64,000 nucleotides of DNA. Source: Gonocerus acuteangulatus. Taxonomy: Eukaryota > Arthropoda > Insecta > Hemiptera > Coreidae. Shown here in pieces: positions 45,701 through 56,700 of this stretch. Made by a program: the position numbers and the translations under genes. Location of the stretch: positions 79,423,666-79,487,665 of the forward strand of contig OX328128.1 of the NCBI GenBank assembly GCA_946811695.1, written 5' to 3'. Position 1 is the first letter of the stretch; each line of letters opens with the position of its first letter. The notes beneath the pieces were generated by a model. It saw only the letters and a program-made list of their open reading frames with translations. It did not search any database and had not been told where the DNA came from.

Positions 45701-45727
45701 AAGTAGAGTGTCCATCCCCATACGCAT
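39684..45727 (-). CDS. gustatory receptor, four exons, complete
   Basis: The product is a seven-transmembrane receptor of the insect gustatory family (7tm_7), a ligand-gated cation channel of taste neurons. Exons by eye: 45727-44852, 42957-42889, 40084-39995 and 39785-39684; all junctions are phase 0 with GT/AG ends. Total 1137 nt, 378 aa plus TAA. The diagnostic C-terminus is clear: exon 3 has FTACGFFNLDYTLVHS and exon 4 has TYLVILVQF, the family's TYhhhhhQF motif. The long first exon holds six hydrophobic segments. One long exon plus three short C-terminal exons is the layout of Drosophila Gr39a and Gr28b. Intron 1 holds a Helentron-like element and a SINE-C; intron 2 holds a 2.6-kb retrotransposon. 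The ligand cannot be inferred. No symbol is given because receptor names are species-specific. Confidence 0.88.
39995..40084 (-). CDS. gustatory receptor exon 3
   Basis: 30 codons including FTACGFFNLDYTLVHS, between TTTCCCACAG and GTAAGT. Confidence 0.9.
40229..42810 (+). pseudogene. 5'-truncated non-LTR retrotransposon with RNase H
   Basis: The 2582-bp insert is bounded by the 17-bp duplication TACTGTCACAGCCAAGG (40212-40228 and 42811-42827) and ends in a TAATCTAATC tail. In order it encodes reverse transcriptase (FLDIEGAFD near 40850, CPQGGVLSPL near 41022, GYADDIAIII near 41115), RNase H (VYTDGSKT, FQAEIYAIL, LTDSQAA, PGHRGIPGNERAD) and a Cys-rich end (CWWCEDKEETPKHVTFEC). The RT-RNase H order and repeat tail suggest the I/LOA/R1 group. 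The endonuclease and first ORF are missing. At least three frameshifts (near 40560, 41330, 41590) and an in-frame TAG near 40622 show it is dead. It sits opposite in strand to the receptor, in intron 2. Confidence 0.9.
42889..42957 (-). CDS. gustatory receptor exon 2
   Basis: 23 codons, ATEFNNLLYQLVINDKANEL then SNN, between TTCATTGCAG and GTGAGT. The 'LLYQL' pattern is typical of the loop before the last membrane segment. Confidence 0.85.
43437..44360 (+). mobile_element. Helentron-like element, family 1, shorter copy
   Basis: Starts TCCGACTCGCAGGAACAGCC with TTAGCGTGTTTCC, ends GGAGAGAGGAAACTCGCTAA. It has no TA array. It lies in intron 1 of the gustatory receptor, in the opposite orientation. 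A minus-strand 5' end of family 2 (TCTCGCAGGAGTTGCATAAT) lies close by at about 44490-44530. Confidence 0.55.
44634..44798 (-). mobile_element. SINE-C copy
   Basis: Minus-strand head GGAGGCCCGGTGGTCTTAAG, a mutated B box, GGTGGTGGCTTTTCTTTGGA, then a GATGACCCGTCCTAAAG tail. In intron 1 of the receptor. Confidence 0.6.
44852..45727 (-). CDS. gustatory receptor exon 1
   Basis: 292 codons, from MRMGMDTLL to GVVEK, ending at a GTAAGT donor. It encodes the cytoplasmic N-terminus and the first six membrane segments. Confidence 0.85.
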
Positions 45728-45860
45728 GAAGAACGACTGGAAGCACGCACCACATCAAGCGTATATTAAGGGCAATATCCAGTCTTAATGGGCAAATCAA
45801 TTCCCACGAAATGTAGTAAGTTCGATTTCTGGAATTCGGTAGAGCAGACGTATCTGCTTC

Positions 45861-46137
45861 CATGGGCGTATATAAGGGGGGCTGAGAGGGCTGCAGGCCC
45901 CACCCCCCGAAATTTTGATTTGATGGTAAAAACTTGTCGTAAAACCCTTAGAAATAAATTAAATAAGATCACTTAGTTCATAAAAAAATATTGTATTTTA
46001 CGTGTAATAGCGTTTTAGTCGCCCAAAACTATTCCAAGCTCTAAATTTTTAGTATTCCATACTCAGGAAATGGTCTCAGCTCCCCCCCCCCCAATTTTCC
46101 CAGCCCCTCCCGAAATTATTTTCTATATACGCCCATG
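45861..46137 (+). mobile_element. hAT-like MITE with 8-bp target duplication
   Basis: CATGGGCGTATATAAGGGGG to TATATACGCCCATG, flanked by TCTGCTTC on both sides (45853-45860 and 46138-46145). It lies just upstream of the first exon of the four-exon receptor and could affect its promoter. Confidence 0.85.
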
Positions 46138-47490
46138 TCTGCTTCATGGTTGAGGAACAAACTTAGGGAGGGGGAAGGACTCAATAAAATTCTCCAGCTG
46201 TTAATTAGCATATTTCCTGATATAAAGCTAAGGAATACCAATATATCAATCATAATTTTAGAAGATTTCCTTGACCACATGTCTAGTTACCATTACAGAG
46301 AGAGATTACGGCCTAAACTGCTTAGAGAGCAATGCAGAAAGGTAAAACCTAGGCGATTATAGAAAAGCAGTAGCTAATGAGGTGAAGGGAATTCATATCT
46401 CGACCGACCCCAACACTAGAAAAAAAATTATGAGAAAGCGTCCTCTGGACGTTCCCACGATTGATGTGTGAATCACGTCGAGGACGTTTAGACTTCCTAT
46501 ATGCGTATCCTTCTTAGCATTCCGTTGCAAAACTGGAAAGTCTACTGGAACTTCATTCGATGGAAGAGACCATCCTCCTGCCTTCCTGAAGAGGTCATCA
46601 AATTCATTTCTCTTGTCATAGCGGATGACAAATTTATTAATATCTCAAGGTTGGTAAACTACTCCTTTTCTGAATAAAACGTGGTTGTATTATTCTTTAA
46701 AGAATACAATAAGATCTTAGAAAAGCCTGGAAATGTTGAAGATGATAAGCACGCATAGGGCGGAGGAGGTGAAGCTGAAAACACAGGTTGCTTCGGATCT
46801 ATTAGCAGCGACGGAAGAGGAATATAAATGTTTATTATACACGTATACATACACGTGAAGTGATAAATGTATGTAATAGGGATGGTTCACCGGACTTGAA
46901 AAGCCAGGTGCTACCTATCTACATTTTCTCAACAATCCTATATGTCTCTCAAAGCTCCTGTCTTACAATGAAGATGAATATGAAGCTGGAGTCCGCCCAC
47001 GCTGCATTTATAAGAAGAACTGATGAGGATATGTAGAAGATAGAAGATTCGGAAACCAAAGTGATTGGAATGGCGAAACTCCGGGAAGAAGAAAGCAGAC
47101 TGCTTTGGAGATAAGCAGGCCACCTCGCAAATCCAAGAGATGAACGCTGAAAAAACGCACGCACGGAGTAGATTCCTAGCGAACTCATCAGGAACAGAAA
47201 TACAAGGCTAGTGGGTGATAACTGGTGGAAAGTAGCATGGGACCGAGACTGGTGGAAGAAGATTATGGACAATCATATCAAATCTGTGGGACCATATTGA
47301 GGTCTAGATTAATATACTCATTCTTGTCCAGGAAGAAGAGTATTTACTTTCATTTTGTATTTATTAAATTATTTTTATATTGGCTCATCTTTATTTTCCC
47401 TTTTTCTTGAAACAATATGTTAATAAAGCCTGCATTATTAATTTTTTTAAGTAAAACATAATATACATAATGCTTAATAATATTAGCTAC
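46138..47490. other. unexplained intergenic stretch with coding-like fragments
   Basis: On the plus strand several frames stay open in short blocks (46135-46362; a block near 47215-47300 with LVGDNWWKVAWDRDWW), which look like a decayed retroelement or gene I cannot name. I looked on the minus strand for the missing C-terminal exons of the second receptor (motifs of the FTACGFF and TYLVIL type) and found none. Confidence 0.35.
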
Positions 47491-48360
47491 CTTTGTATTC
47501 AAGAAGTATGTCTTTTTGCAGATTCGGAGGAGCAGCGAAAGTGCGACAAATATGAGAAAGCCTTCAACAGTCATGACACCCAAAATAATTTCATTATTTA
47601 ACAAAGCGATAATCAAGTATAAGTTTAGGACGAACTGGAAAAATATAGCAATAGATAGGAATAGAAATTGGATAGAAAAATGTTTATTAGCTTCTTCAAT
47701 TGCATCACATAGAATCTCTTTGGCGTCTGCCAATATTAACAAGTCCTTATTTCGGGAGAGGTTAAATGACTTGTTGAAACCATTTCTAAGCCTTGTACAG
47801 ACCAAATCAAACCTGATACAGAACAAGTTTAGAATTCCTATAATGTGGAAATCTATGGAATGTAATAGGGAAATACTCCAATAATAATAGAGCGTTGGAA
47901 GTAAACCATCGCCCATAACATTATAATCTAAATAACACACTAAGATAATGCAAATATAGTACAAATAAGTGAAAATAAAGGAAGTTTTGATTTCTGCAGA
48001 AGGACAAAGGCCTAGAAGTAGTCGGTCGACACGGCGAATCTTATCAATGATACAATTTATTGATGAATAGTTGACAGCGAGAGAGAAAACGGAAGCCAAA
48101 ATAGATGAACATATTGCCGTGAACTGGCACCGCATGAGGAGTACAACGAGAACGGATTCGTCTATTTTGTCTATATACTGGGTGTATATGGTGACCGAGA
48201 CTAGACCACAACAATGGACTATGGTTATGACCAGACGCCATGGTGACATGGAAAACGAACCTCCTTCTGACTTCAATGGAAATATGCACAAGATCTCTGA
48301 AAGGAGGAATATTTTAGACATTTTTTTTTGGAGGAAGGCTTCAGGACTTCGATCATTCAT
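47491..48360 (-). CDS. second gustatory receptor long exon
   Basis: 290 codons of a gustatory-type receptor: six hydrophobic segments, intracellular charged loops and a 'CKKTYFLNTK' end matching the place where exon 1 of the neighbouring receptor stops. The donor AAG|GTAGCT is in phase 0, the same as the neighbour's. No C-terminal exons lie between it and the neighbour. Either it is a pseudogene that lost its end, or it splices to the shared exons at 42957, 40084 and 39785. The start may be the Met at 48360 or one 13 codons later. Confidence 0.75.
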
Positions 48361-48377
48361 GGTTAATCACTTCCTTT

Positions 48378-48535
48378 GTAAATCGATATCTCCTTGTAGA
48401 TCTATACCTCCTTGGAAATTAATGACTCATTGAAGATGGATATCTCCTTATAAGATCAATACTTCCTTGTAGATGTATTCCTCTTTATATATTGATACCT
48501 CAAAATCGATCTACCTTTGTACTCTCCTTGTACAT
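48378..48535. repeat. diverged 28-32 bp tandem repeat
   Basis: About five loose copies of a unit around ATATCTCCTTGTAGATCTAT, just upstream of the second receptor exon. Confidence 0.45.
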
Positions 48536-49329
48536 AACCTAGACACATTACTCCATAATCTACACTAGGCACTTCTGATTAATTATTAAATCCCTAAAAT
48601 ATATAGACAGGTCAAGCCTTTCAAACAGAATCCATTAGGGACTAATGACACCCCCTTCTAGATATTAATGCAAAGTGATTTGTTAATTTGATACGCAATA
48701 ACCTTGGGAGTATTGATAGCCCTCACGAGCCAGTTTGAAATCCCATTCTATAGCCCCTAAAGTTGATATCAATAAATAAATGCAAGAATTTTCTTGAATG
48801 TAATCTCTCATTTTCAGATATTTAAAAAAAAAAACATACCTACTGCTACTTTGCCTTTACATAGGATTTTATTTCTAGAGATCCTTCTGTTTAAATAAAA
48901 TCACAATATATACAACTTTGACAAACTACATAAATCTGATGAAACATCAAGAAACATTTATAAATTTTGATTCAATGAAATCCTTAACAGGTACTCTGAC
49001 AACCACTTTACTTTTAGTGATGGTTCAAGAACAAGAACCTAAAGAATAGAACTGATGTACTTTAGGAGAAAGGGTTTTCGAACAGAAACTAACATCAGTT
49101 TCTAGTTCATATTCTGCTGAGCTGCAGACAATTTTATTAGCTTTAAGTAAAGTAGAACATACTGAAAAGTAAAACAATATTTTACTTGGAGAATATTCAA
49201 GATCATAAAAAATATTACATAATGCCTAGTTTACACGAGCCCAGTATTTGTCTCTAGCTTAGTGACAAGTAATGGTTCACGTTGGTGGACAAGTAGTGTT
49301 CAGTAAGGTCCGTCCAGTAATGAAAAAAG
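48536..49329. other. no supported feature
   Basis: AT-rich intergenic DNA; no gene or clear repeat seen. Confidence 0.4.
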
Positions 49330-50343
49330 TCTGCCCCGCAGGAGCTGCATAACTAAGCACTTTCCTCAGAATTTGGGTAGTGTAGACTGCATTCCTGAAT
49401 AATTTGCTTAAAATAATCTATATAACTAAAATCAAATTCTTTTACATTTGTAATGAGCAACTCAATCAAATTATTTTATTTTTTAATTAATTTCCTTGCA
49501 CAGTTTTGTGTATGCGTGGTATTAAACTACTTACTAAATACACAAGGACTTCACATTTTCGTCTTTTGGCCTGACGCAGGAACGGGATACTGCACCCCTG
49601 GTGTTAGAAATGAGAAGTAATATCAAGACAGAGGCGCTCGTACTTGTAGCTTTGCTGACCTACGTTCTGCAGGCAAATACTATTCAAACATAGTACAAAG
49701 TAAGCCGCCCCTTCCGGTAGACAGGTTCAGACTGACATTTTTATAACACTTTTTCTAATTAGATAACCAATACGTATTCCGAGTTTCGTTCCAATACAAC
49801 AGAAATTACGACTGGCCAGAGCAAATTAGTAATTTTTGCTCTGGAGTAAACACCCCCCCCCTGTCCTAATGAACGGATTTAGTTTATTTTTGGGTATTTT
49901 TCTCTTTAGAGGACCACAACAAATACAAAGTTTGTTGAAATAGAACTACGGCTTTAGTGGTAAAAAAATTCTTCCAAAATTCCACTTTTGTGGCAAGGGC
50001 ATCCCTTAATTTCGGAAATCCACCACTGTGACAGCTTTCTGCGATAAATTTTGTATCCGCTAGAGTTCATAAAAACATTTTTTTCAAATAAAAAAAAGTT
50101 TCTAAAGTGCCGGTTTCTAAATATTTAAATTTATATATTAAATATTATTATATCCTCAAATAATAAGGTTTTTCAAATACTCAAGTGGCCGCTTCTAACT
50201 GAATTTTCTAATCCAACTATATCCCAGTCCTGACGACACCGGATTAGGGAGAGTCTACTGCATATATAAATTTTAACAGGGGTCGTTATCGATGAAGATT
50301 TGAAGAAATTTTTCATGAGTGCCATTCCTTTGGACAGTGCTAA
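49330..50343 (+). mobile_element. Helentron-like element, family 2, second copy
   Basis: Starts TCTGCCCCGCAGGAGCTGCA then AGCACTTTCCTC; ends CCATTCCTTTGGACAGTGCTAA. The interior shares the AGTAAACACCCCCC and GAGTTTCGTTCCAATA units with 16535-17811. Its 3' end is about 55 bp from the DMAP1 polyadenylation signal. Confidence 0.55.
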
Positions 50344-50398
50344 TAGGAATAAACACAATTCAAAATTAAGTTGTTCACAAAAAATAATAATGTATAAC

Positions 50399-50404
50399 TT
50401 TATT
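50399..50404 (-). terminator. likely DMAP1 polyadenylation signal
   Basis: AATAAA on the minus strand, about 210 bp after the DMAP1 stop codon. Confidence 0.5.
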
Positions 50405-50614
50405 TTTTGATATATTGAGAATTTAATATAAAAAAAGTTTTACAACAAAATTTTTACAATAACCTGATAGAATATTACACTTGTAAATATAGACAACTTC
50501 TCTACTTTACACAAAATTTACAAATTCAAAAGATACAGTCAATCAAAATGAATTCAATGTACTTTATGCAGAGCATAATGGGGCTGGATTATAATATATA
50601 AAAAATGGTGATGT

Positions 50615-50737
50615 TTATGGTGGCGCAGATACGTGCGGTGGTGATCCAACAACATCTATGATTTCAGTTTTAATCTGGACAGGATTCTCATCAGTAGCTT
50701 CATTTTCCGAACAGAGGATTTTAGGAATTACCAATGT
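50615..50737 (-). CDS. DMAP1: DMAP1 exon 8
   Basis: Residues 399-438, TLVIPKILCSENEATDENP through GSPPHVSAPP and TAA, after CTTTCAG. It is too short to stand out as an open frame but matches the conserved IIDVVG tail. Confidence 0.9.
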   Translation of the reverse strand, partial: TLVIPKILCSENEATDENPVQIKTEIIDVVGSPPHVSAPP

Positions 50738-53658
50738 CTGAAAGAAACATAGCACATTTACAGACCTTGTAGCCATTTATTATTATAAAATCATTTTAAC
50801 AAAATTAAATAATAATGCATATAACATTTTAATTTTCCTTATTTCACAAATTATGTGAGACATCACTTCATTATTTTATAGTAGGATTAAGTTGGTCAGA
50901 CTGCTTAGTCCATAAAGATTAATTTGAGTGAGATTAATATTGCTTTAGAATGATTCTAAAATAAAACAATAATTATTTTCAAATAAATACATCAAGTAGG
51001 TCATTCAAAACATTTTAAAAAAACAACAATTGGGCAATTGTTGTTTTTTTTAAATGTTTTGGTGGGCACCAATTAGCCAACTAGCAACATGGTTACTAGT
51101 TTGAAGCAAGCTTTGTAATGAAAAATAATCCATAAAAGTTAAATAAATTTTTGCAAAAGATATCTCGATAATATTTTTTCAAGAAATAGGGGAGATAAGC
51201 TACCCCCAAATAAACTTAACCTCATTTAGTGATCAAACATGTAGGCAATCCATACAAGCAGAATATGGGCGGCTCGAGGACTGTGAATGAGAGCTCTCCG
51301 CACCTTCTCAAAATTATGGATTAGATTCCCAATAGGCGAGCGGGTTTTCTGTCGAAATAAAGGAAGGGCATCTCTCCTATCCTTGCTATATATAACCTGT
51401 CCAGATAAACCCAGGAGTTCAATTACAAAAGCCAGGGCGGAAATTTCTCCCTGCCTTTCCCTTCAGTTCTGCCACTTGAAAAGCCTTCTAATGATCAAAC
51501 ACAACGTGAATCACTATGAAAACTGATTATGTCTCGTTTAGGAGCAGGAAAGGCTTTGAGAGGTCAGGCAAGGGACATACTGTTTCATGTTTATCAATAC
51601 TTAGCCAAAGCTAAGCGTGGAAACAATTTAAACTATAACGTTTCCGATTCCACAAGCGAGGTGACTGGCGTAACAGTTGAAAACTGATAAGGTTATAAAA
51701 GGGAGTTCTTCCCATTATTTTTCTGGAATATAGGCCCCACCCATTCCCTCCATCTATTTAAACAGGCTATAGTTTAAATTTGTCGTTAGCCTCAGCTTTG
51801 GCTAAATATTGATAAATATTAAGTGCTCTCTCCCTTGCCCGACCTCTCAAAGCCTTCTCTGGTCCGAAACGAGACATAGTCAGTTTTTATTGAGTTCCAC
51901 GGAGCAAGTTGTTCATTGAAGTTGCAAATGGCGGAATAGTCGGGAATATTACCCTCGAAATTTCGGGCATGCGGGATTTGAACTATTCTATCCAACTGAA
52001 CGGGCTTTAGAAGACTGTGAGTGTAGATAAGCCATCCCCCAAAAACCTGCATTATCTGTATAGAAAGAGGGCGAGCTTAGTCCAATGGTAGAGCACTGGT
52101 CTAATATGCAGGAGGCCCCTCTGCGCCCTCGTGGCCTGTTACAGGACTGATTTTTTCTTCTTCTCTGAATATCTGCATGTTATAACATAGTAATATGTTA
52201 CTATTACAGGAAATTGAAAGAACTGCATAGAAATATATGAGAGGAAAAAAATACAATTCTGAACTGTACACAGCATAATTTTTATAAAGAATGACGTTGA
52301 TTTTACAAGTACGACATTCACTTGAATCTAAAAACATGTTTATCCCTGAATCCTAATAACCTAAGAAATTGAATAAATCAGTTCTCATCCCATTAATGTA
52401 AATATCCAATTCCAATTGCGTGAAAATGCAAAGAAATAACAACTAAATCCACTTGTTAAAATAAGGGCATAGGCAAATAAAAGTACAGTGCATTAAAATA
52501 AAAGTAATTACCTTTCCTGGATTTGTTGCTTCGTACTGGTGTCGAAGTGATTGTAGCTCGAACTCGCACGTCGACATGGCAGCTTTTAGTTCGTAGAGGA
52601 GCAGTAAATCACTACGCAACTCATTAAAGTGCTGGCAAATTTCCTCAGTTGGCATTGGGTTTATATCTGAAAATAAATAAAAATAAATTGAGCAGAACGG
52701 AATCAACTCTTATCTAATGCTACATTGAATGACGAATGCTATTCGCCAAGGAATACCTTCAATGGATTTCATAGCATCATCATCTGGCTAGATTTATGAA
52801 TGAATTGTTACTTTAGAGTTTTTTCTGCAGATTAAAAAAAAATGAATTGAGAATAAATAATAAAATTAAGCTTTTAACTGCTTAAGGACCACGCCCGATA
52901 TATCTCGTGTATAGAAGCCGTTTCAATTTTCCCAACAGTTTTGTATTACTTTTGGCTAGATTAAGTGTTTTTTTGGCTGCTTCACGGAAATCCAAGTTAA
53001 CTCAAGTAATGTAATAAATATCTTGTTTTTTTTTTTGTCAAAAAAATTGTTGTTTTTTTTTCAACATACAAAGCTACATCTATTGAGCTATTAGGCCAAG
53101 AGCTAGCAGCTAAAAGTGGTCTGATCGAGCACCCGGCTAGATTCAGGATATTTTAGGAAACTTTATTTACTCAACACAAAAGCCGCACCTCTTGCTACCG
53201 AGCCGGAGATGTTTGGGAAGCTGGAAAAGCCTCGATTATTTTTAATTGCCAGGGAACGACTGAACAACTCAACATTTGTATTTTATATTATATATTATAT
53301 TATTATTATAGAAGGATAACGGAAAAATTACTCCAAGAGACTTTCATGGGACAAGGTGAAACAAGATCGTTGGAAATGTAGGTCAGAAAATTGATGCTCG
53401 AGTACATGATCGAAAACCCGTCTGAAAGTTTGCACATGCAATCTTTACCTATTAAATGAAGTAAATTCCAAAAGTCAGACGTTTTCTTTAGGTCTAAGTA
53501 ACTGCAAGACGATTGGAAAGATCAAGACTCTGGCTAGACAGTTTAGCTTAAGTAACTAGCGTCGGACTGTGGGAATATCTAGCTAGAGTCTTGAAGCTCT
53601 TGCTTCAACTTGTCCCAGGGAAAATCTCTTCGAGTAGTTTTTCTGTTATAAATGCTAA

Positions 53659-53733
<75 letters not shown>

Positions 53734-56700
53734 ATAATCGAGCCTTTTCTGGCTGCCATTTCCAAACGTCCCAGGCTAGACCAGCAAGAAAAGGAGATCT
53801 GTTATTGCCTCGAAAAGTGGCCTAAAATATCTTGAATCCACTTTTTGCAACTAGCTCTTGGACTATATATCTGCAGGTAATAAAAATGGTTTAAAAATCA
53901 GGCATTTTTGGAATAATTTTTAGTATAAATTGGGTCATTAACCCTTAGGCTGCTATGGACTAATATATTAGTCCGGTGGTTGCAGTGCCCCGGGTGCTAC
54001 GGACTGTTATATTAGTCTGGAGAGAGCAGTGCCCCAGGTGCTATGGACTAATATATTAGTCTGGTGGTTGCAGTGCCCCGGGTGCTACGGACTGTTATAT
54101 TAGTCTGGAGAGAGCAGTGTCCCGGGTGCTACAGACTATTATAATAGTCCGGCTTCTTTTGCGCTTGGCTGCTTCGAGCTATTATATCAGTCCTTTTACT
54201 ATTGCCATCTGTAGGCTGTTTATAGAATCTGCAGTGTCCTTCAAAGCCGATAGGGAGCACAGGATTTCACTTTTGTCACTTTAGCTTCCAACTATTTAGC
54301 CTACTTGTACACGTATACCTGCAACCTCCCCTTTTTTACTGCCGAAAACCGCTGTTTTTCTTTACCTGGAATTTACTCTGCATATTTCTCCTGTATATTT
54401 TGAACTTTTCAAGTGAACAATTGTTTGTGTAAATATTTCTAAGAAAATTGATTCTGGACAAGAATTATTAGAACTTTTGACGGGGGTGAGCGATAGTGAA
54501 GTGGAGTTTTCTTGGGGTGACGATGAGGGTTCTGATTATTTATACCAAAATGTTTCTGTTGGAGAAACACCTGGAACAAGTGGAATGCAAAGTTCAAGAG
54601 AAGCGGGAAGAGGGAATCTTCCGAGGAAACATCGTGTGAGGAAAGTATTCAACACACGGGGCACTCCAGGCGCTAGGCTATTCCGCACTACAGTACCATC
54701 TAGCCCTACGTGTATTACGCAGCCTAAAGGTTAAGCAATTAATCTTTAATCTAAACTAATTGAAGACACAGCGTCATGGTTCATAATCTTAGAAAAATCC
54801 CCAAAATGTGTAAGTAATCATAGAGTATTAATGTTGAGCACCTACAGTTAAAAAAAAAAAAAATCAAGGGTATGATTCATAGTATGAATACTCATGGTTG
54901 ATCTATTTTCACATAATAACTCATATTAAGTAGGCTAACTTACCGATGTTAAGCTCTGCTAGCAACTGTTCGATAGCTTTCATCTTTTTCTGCCCAATAT
55001 TTGCAGGCAATTTCATCCGTTGTGAACGAATAGTCACTCCACTGCCTTTAATGTCAGGGAATTTAATACTCGACAACTCCCCAGACTGGAAAACAATAAA
55101 AAAATAAATCATTTTTCTTACAGATAAGAGATGAAGTGTATTTCATCTAGAATACAAAATTTAATCAGAAGGCTTCTTCAATTATTTACTTACAGGATAA
55201 TGATAAATAGAACAATTGAGGCATCGACTTTCAAAAAAGGATATATCCAAATTGCACAACTATTCAGGGGACATAAAAAAATGTCTAAGCTAGTATAATT
55301 CCTTTAGGAAATTAATATTTACGAGGTCACACTAACATTCATTTCCTTATTTTTCATGAGATTTAATGAATTTCCAAAATAAATGTTTTGAGTGACTTTT
55401 TGGAAAAAAAGTTTAAAAGAAAAGTTTTTAGAAAAGAAATTAATTTGATGACAAAATGGATTTAACACATTTTGAAAGTCATCGCCTAATTGCAACTTGA
55501 ATATGATTTGGGATGTTTTATCTTATACATTATTAAGGCAGGAGTTGATGGCAAAAGCATAAAATGAAGGGGAAAGAAATTCAGTCTTCCCATATTATTT
55601 GATTAATTTTATTTATTAAAAAAGAAAAGGAAGATGTAGGAGAAATATTTGTTTTTTTAAATATAAATTTACCAATGAATCGATCCTCGGTCTAGCTTGT
55701 GGAGGAAACTTTTTCCGAGGGAACTTCCTCTCTGCTTTACGAGTCTCGGACTGGTTATCAGCTGCTGTTATCAACTTCTGTAGATCTTGCGTTTTCTTAT
55801 CTCGTTCTTTCTTACGTGCTTCAATTTTTCTCAGTTCGTTCTGAAGCATCTGTTCTTCTTCGACCTAAAAACACTATAAGTATTAGGTAACCCCAATAAG
55901 AAGGAATATCAATAAGCCCATACATTAATTTTTAATGGCCATTTATAAATACATCGATTTTTGGGGCAAATTGTTTAACGGTTACCAGCTAGGATAGGGG
56001 TGATACCTTTTCTTCTTTTGAAAGAATAGTCAACTCCCCAAGTGGGAATTGAACCCACAACCTTAGGCACAGAGTGCTCGTGTCTTTTCGCTTAAAGACA
56101 TCAGACCTCCAAAATAATTATTTAACACAATAATTAAAAATATATTTATTTCAATTTAATAAGAAATACTGAATATACCTGATCTTGTGTTCGGTTGTAC
56201 AGTCGAAGCAGCTGGTCTTTCCTTTTCCTTTCATGTTCAGCATCGAAGAAATAATTTTTTGCTTCAGGAGGAAGGCCTGGGCCAGTTTTAACCTGAAATA
56301 TTCACCAAATCTTCTAATTCCAACAATGTTTTTCTCTTTAAATATATATTCCAGAAGATGCACAGCAAAGGTGTTCTACTGATGTTGGTTAGATTCGAGT
56401 ATTGGAAACTACTTTATTCCTATATTCATTAGTATTTATATTTATAAAGTATATATATTTTGATGTTTTTTTTTTCTTTTTTTATTGTTGGGAATCATAT
56501 TTTTGTATGGAACGGCCTCTTTCTCAAGCAGGAGTTCTCCTCTTCTACTTCTTCCTGCGATATTTTGCAGGAATCCACTCCAGCTTTGCCAAGCAGGCCA
56601 TTGTTTCTTCCTTAGAGACAGTCAGGGAAATTACATTTTTCTTGTTTCGGACTGCTAGCCTCAGATTCAGCGAGCCAATGGTATTAAAGATCCCTGTTTA

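Noticed and set aside
47350..47490. Extension of the second receptor frame to its first stop
   Set aside because: The residues after the GTAGCT donor are polar and lysine-rich, unlike the receptor family. The frame most likely runs on into an intron.
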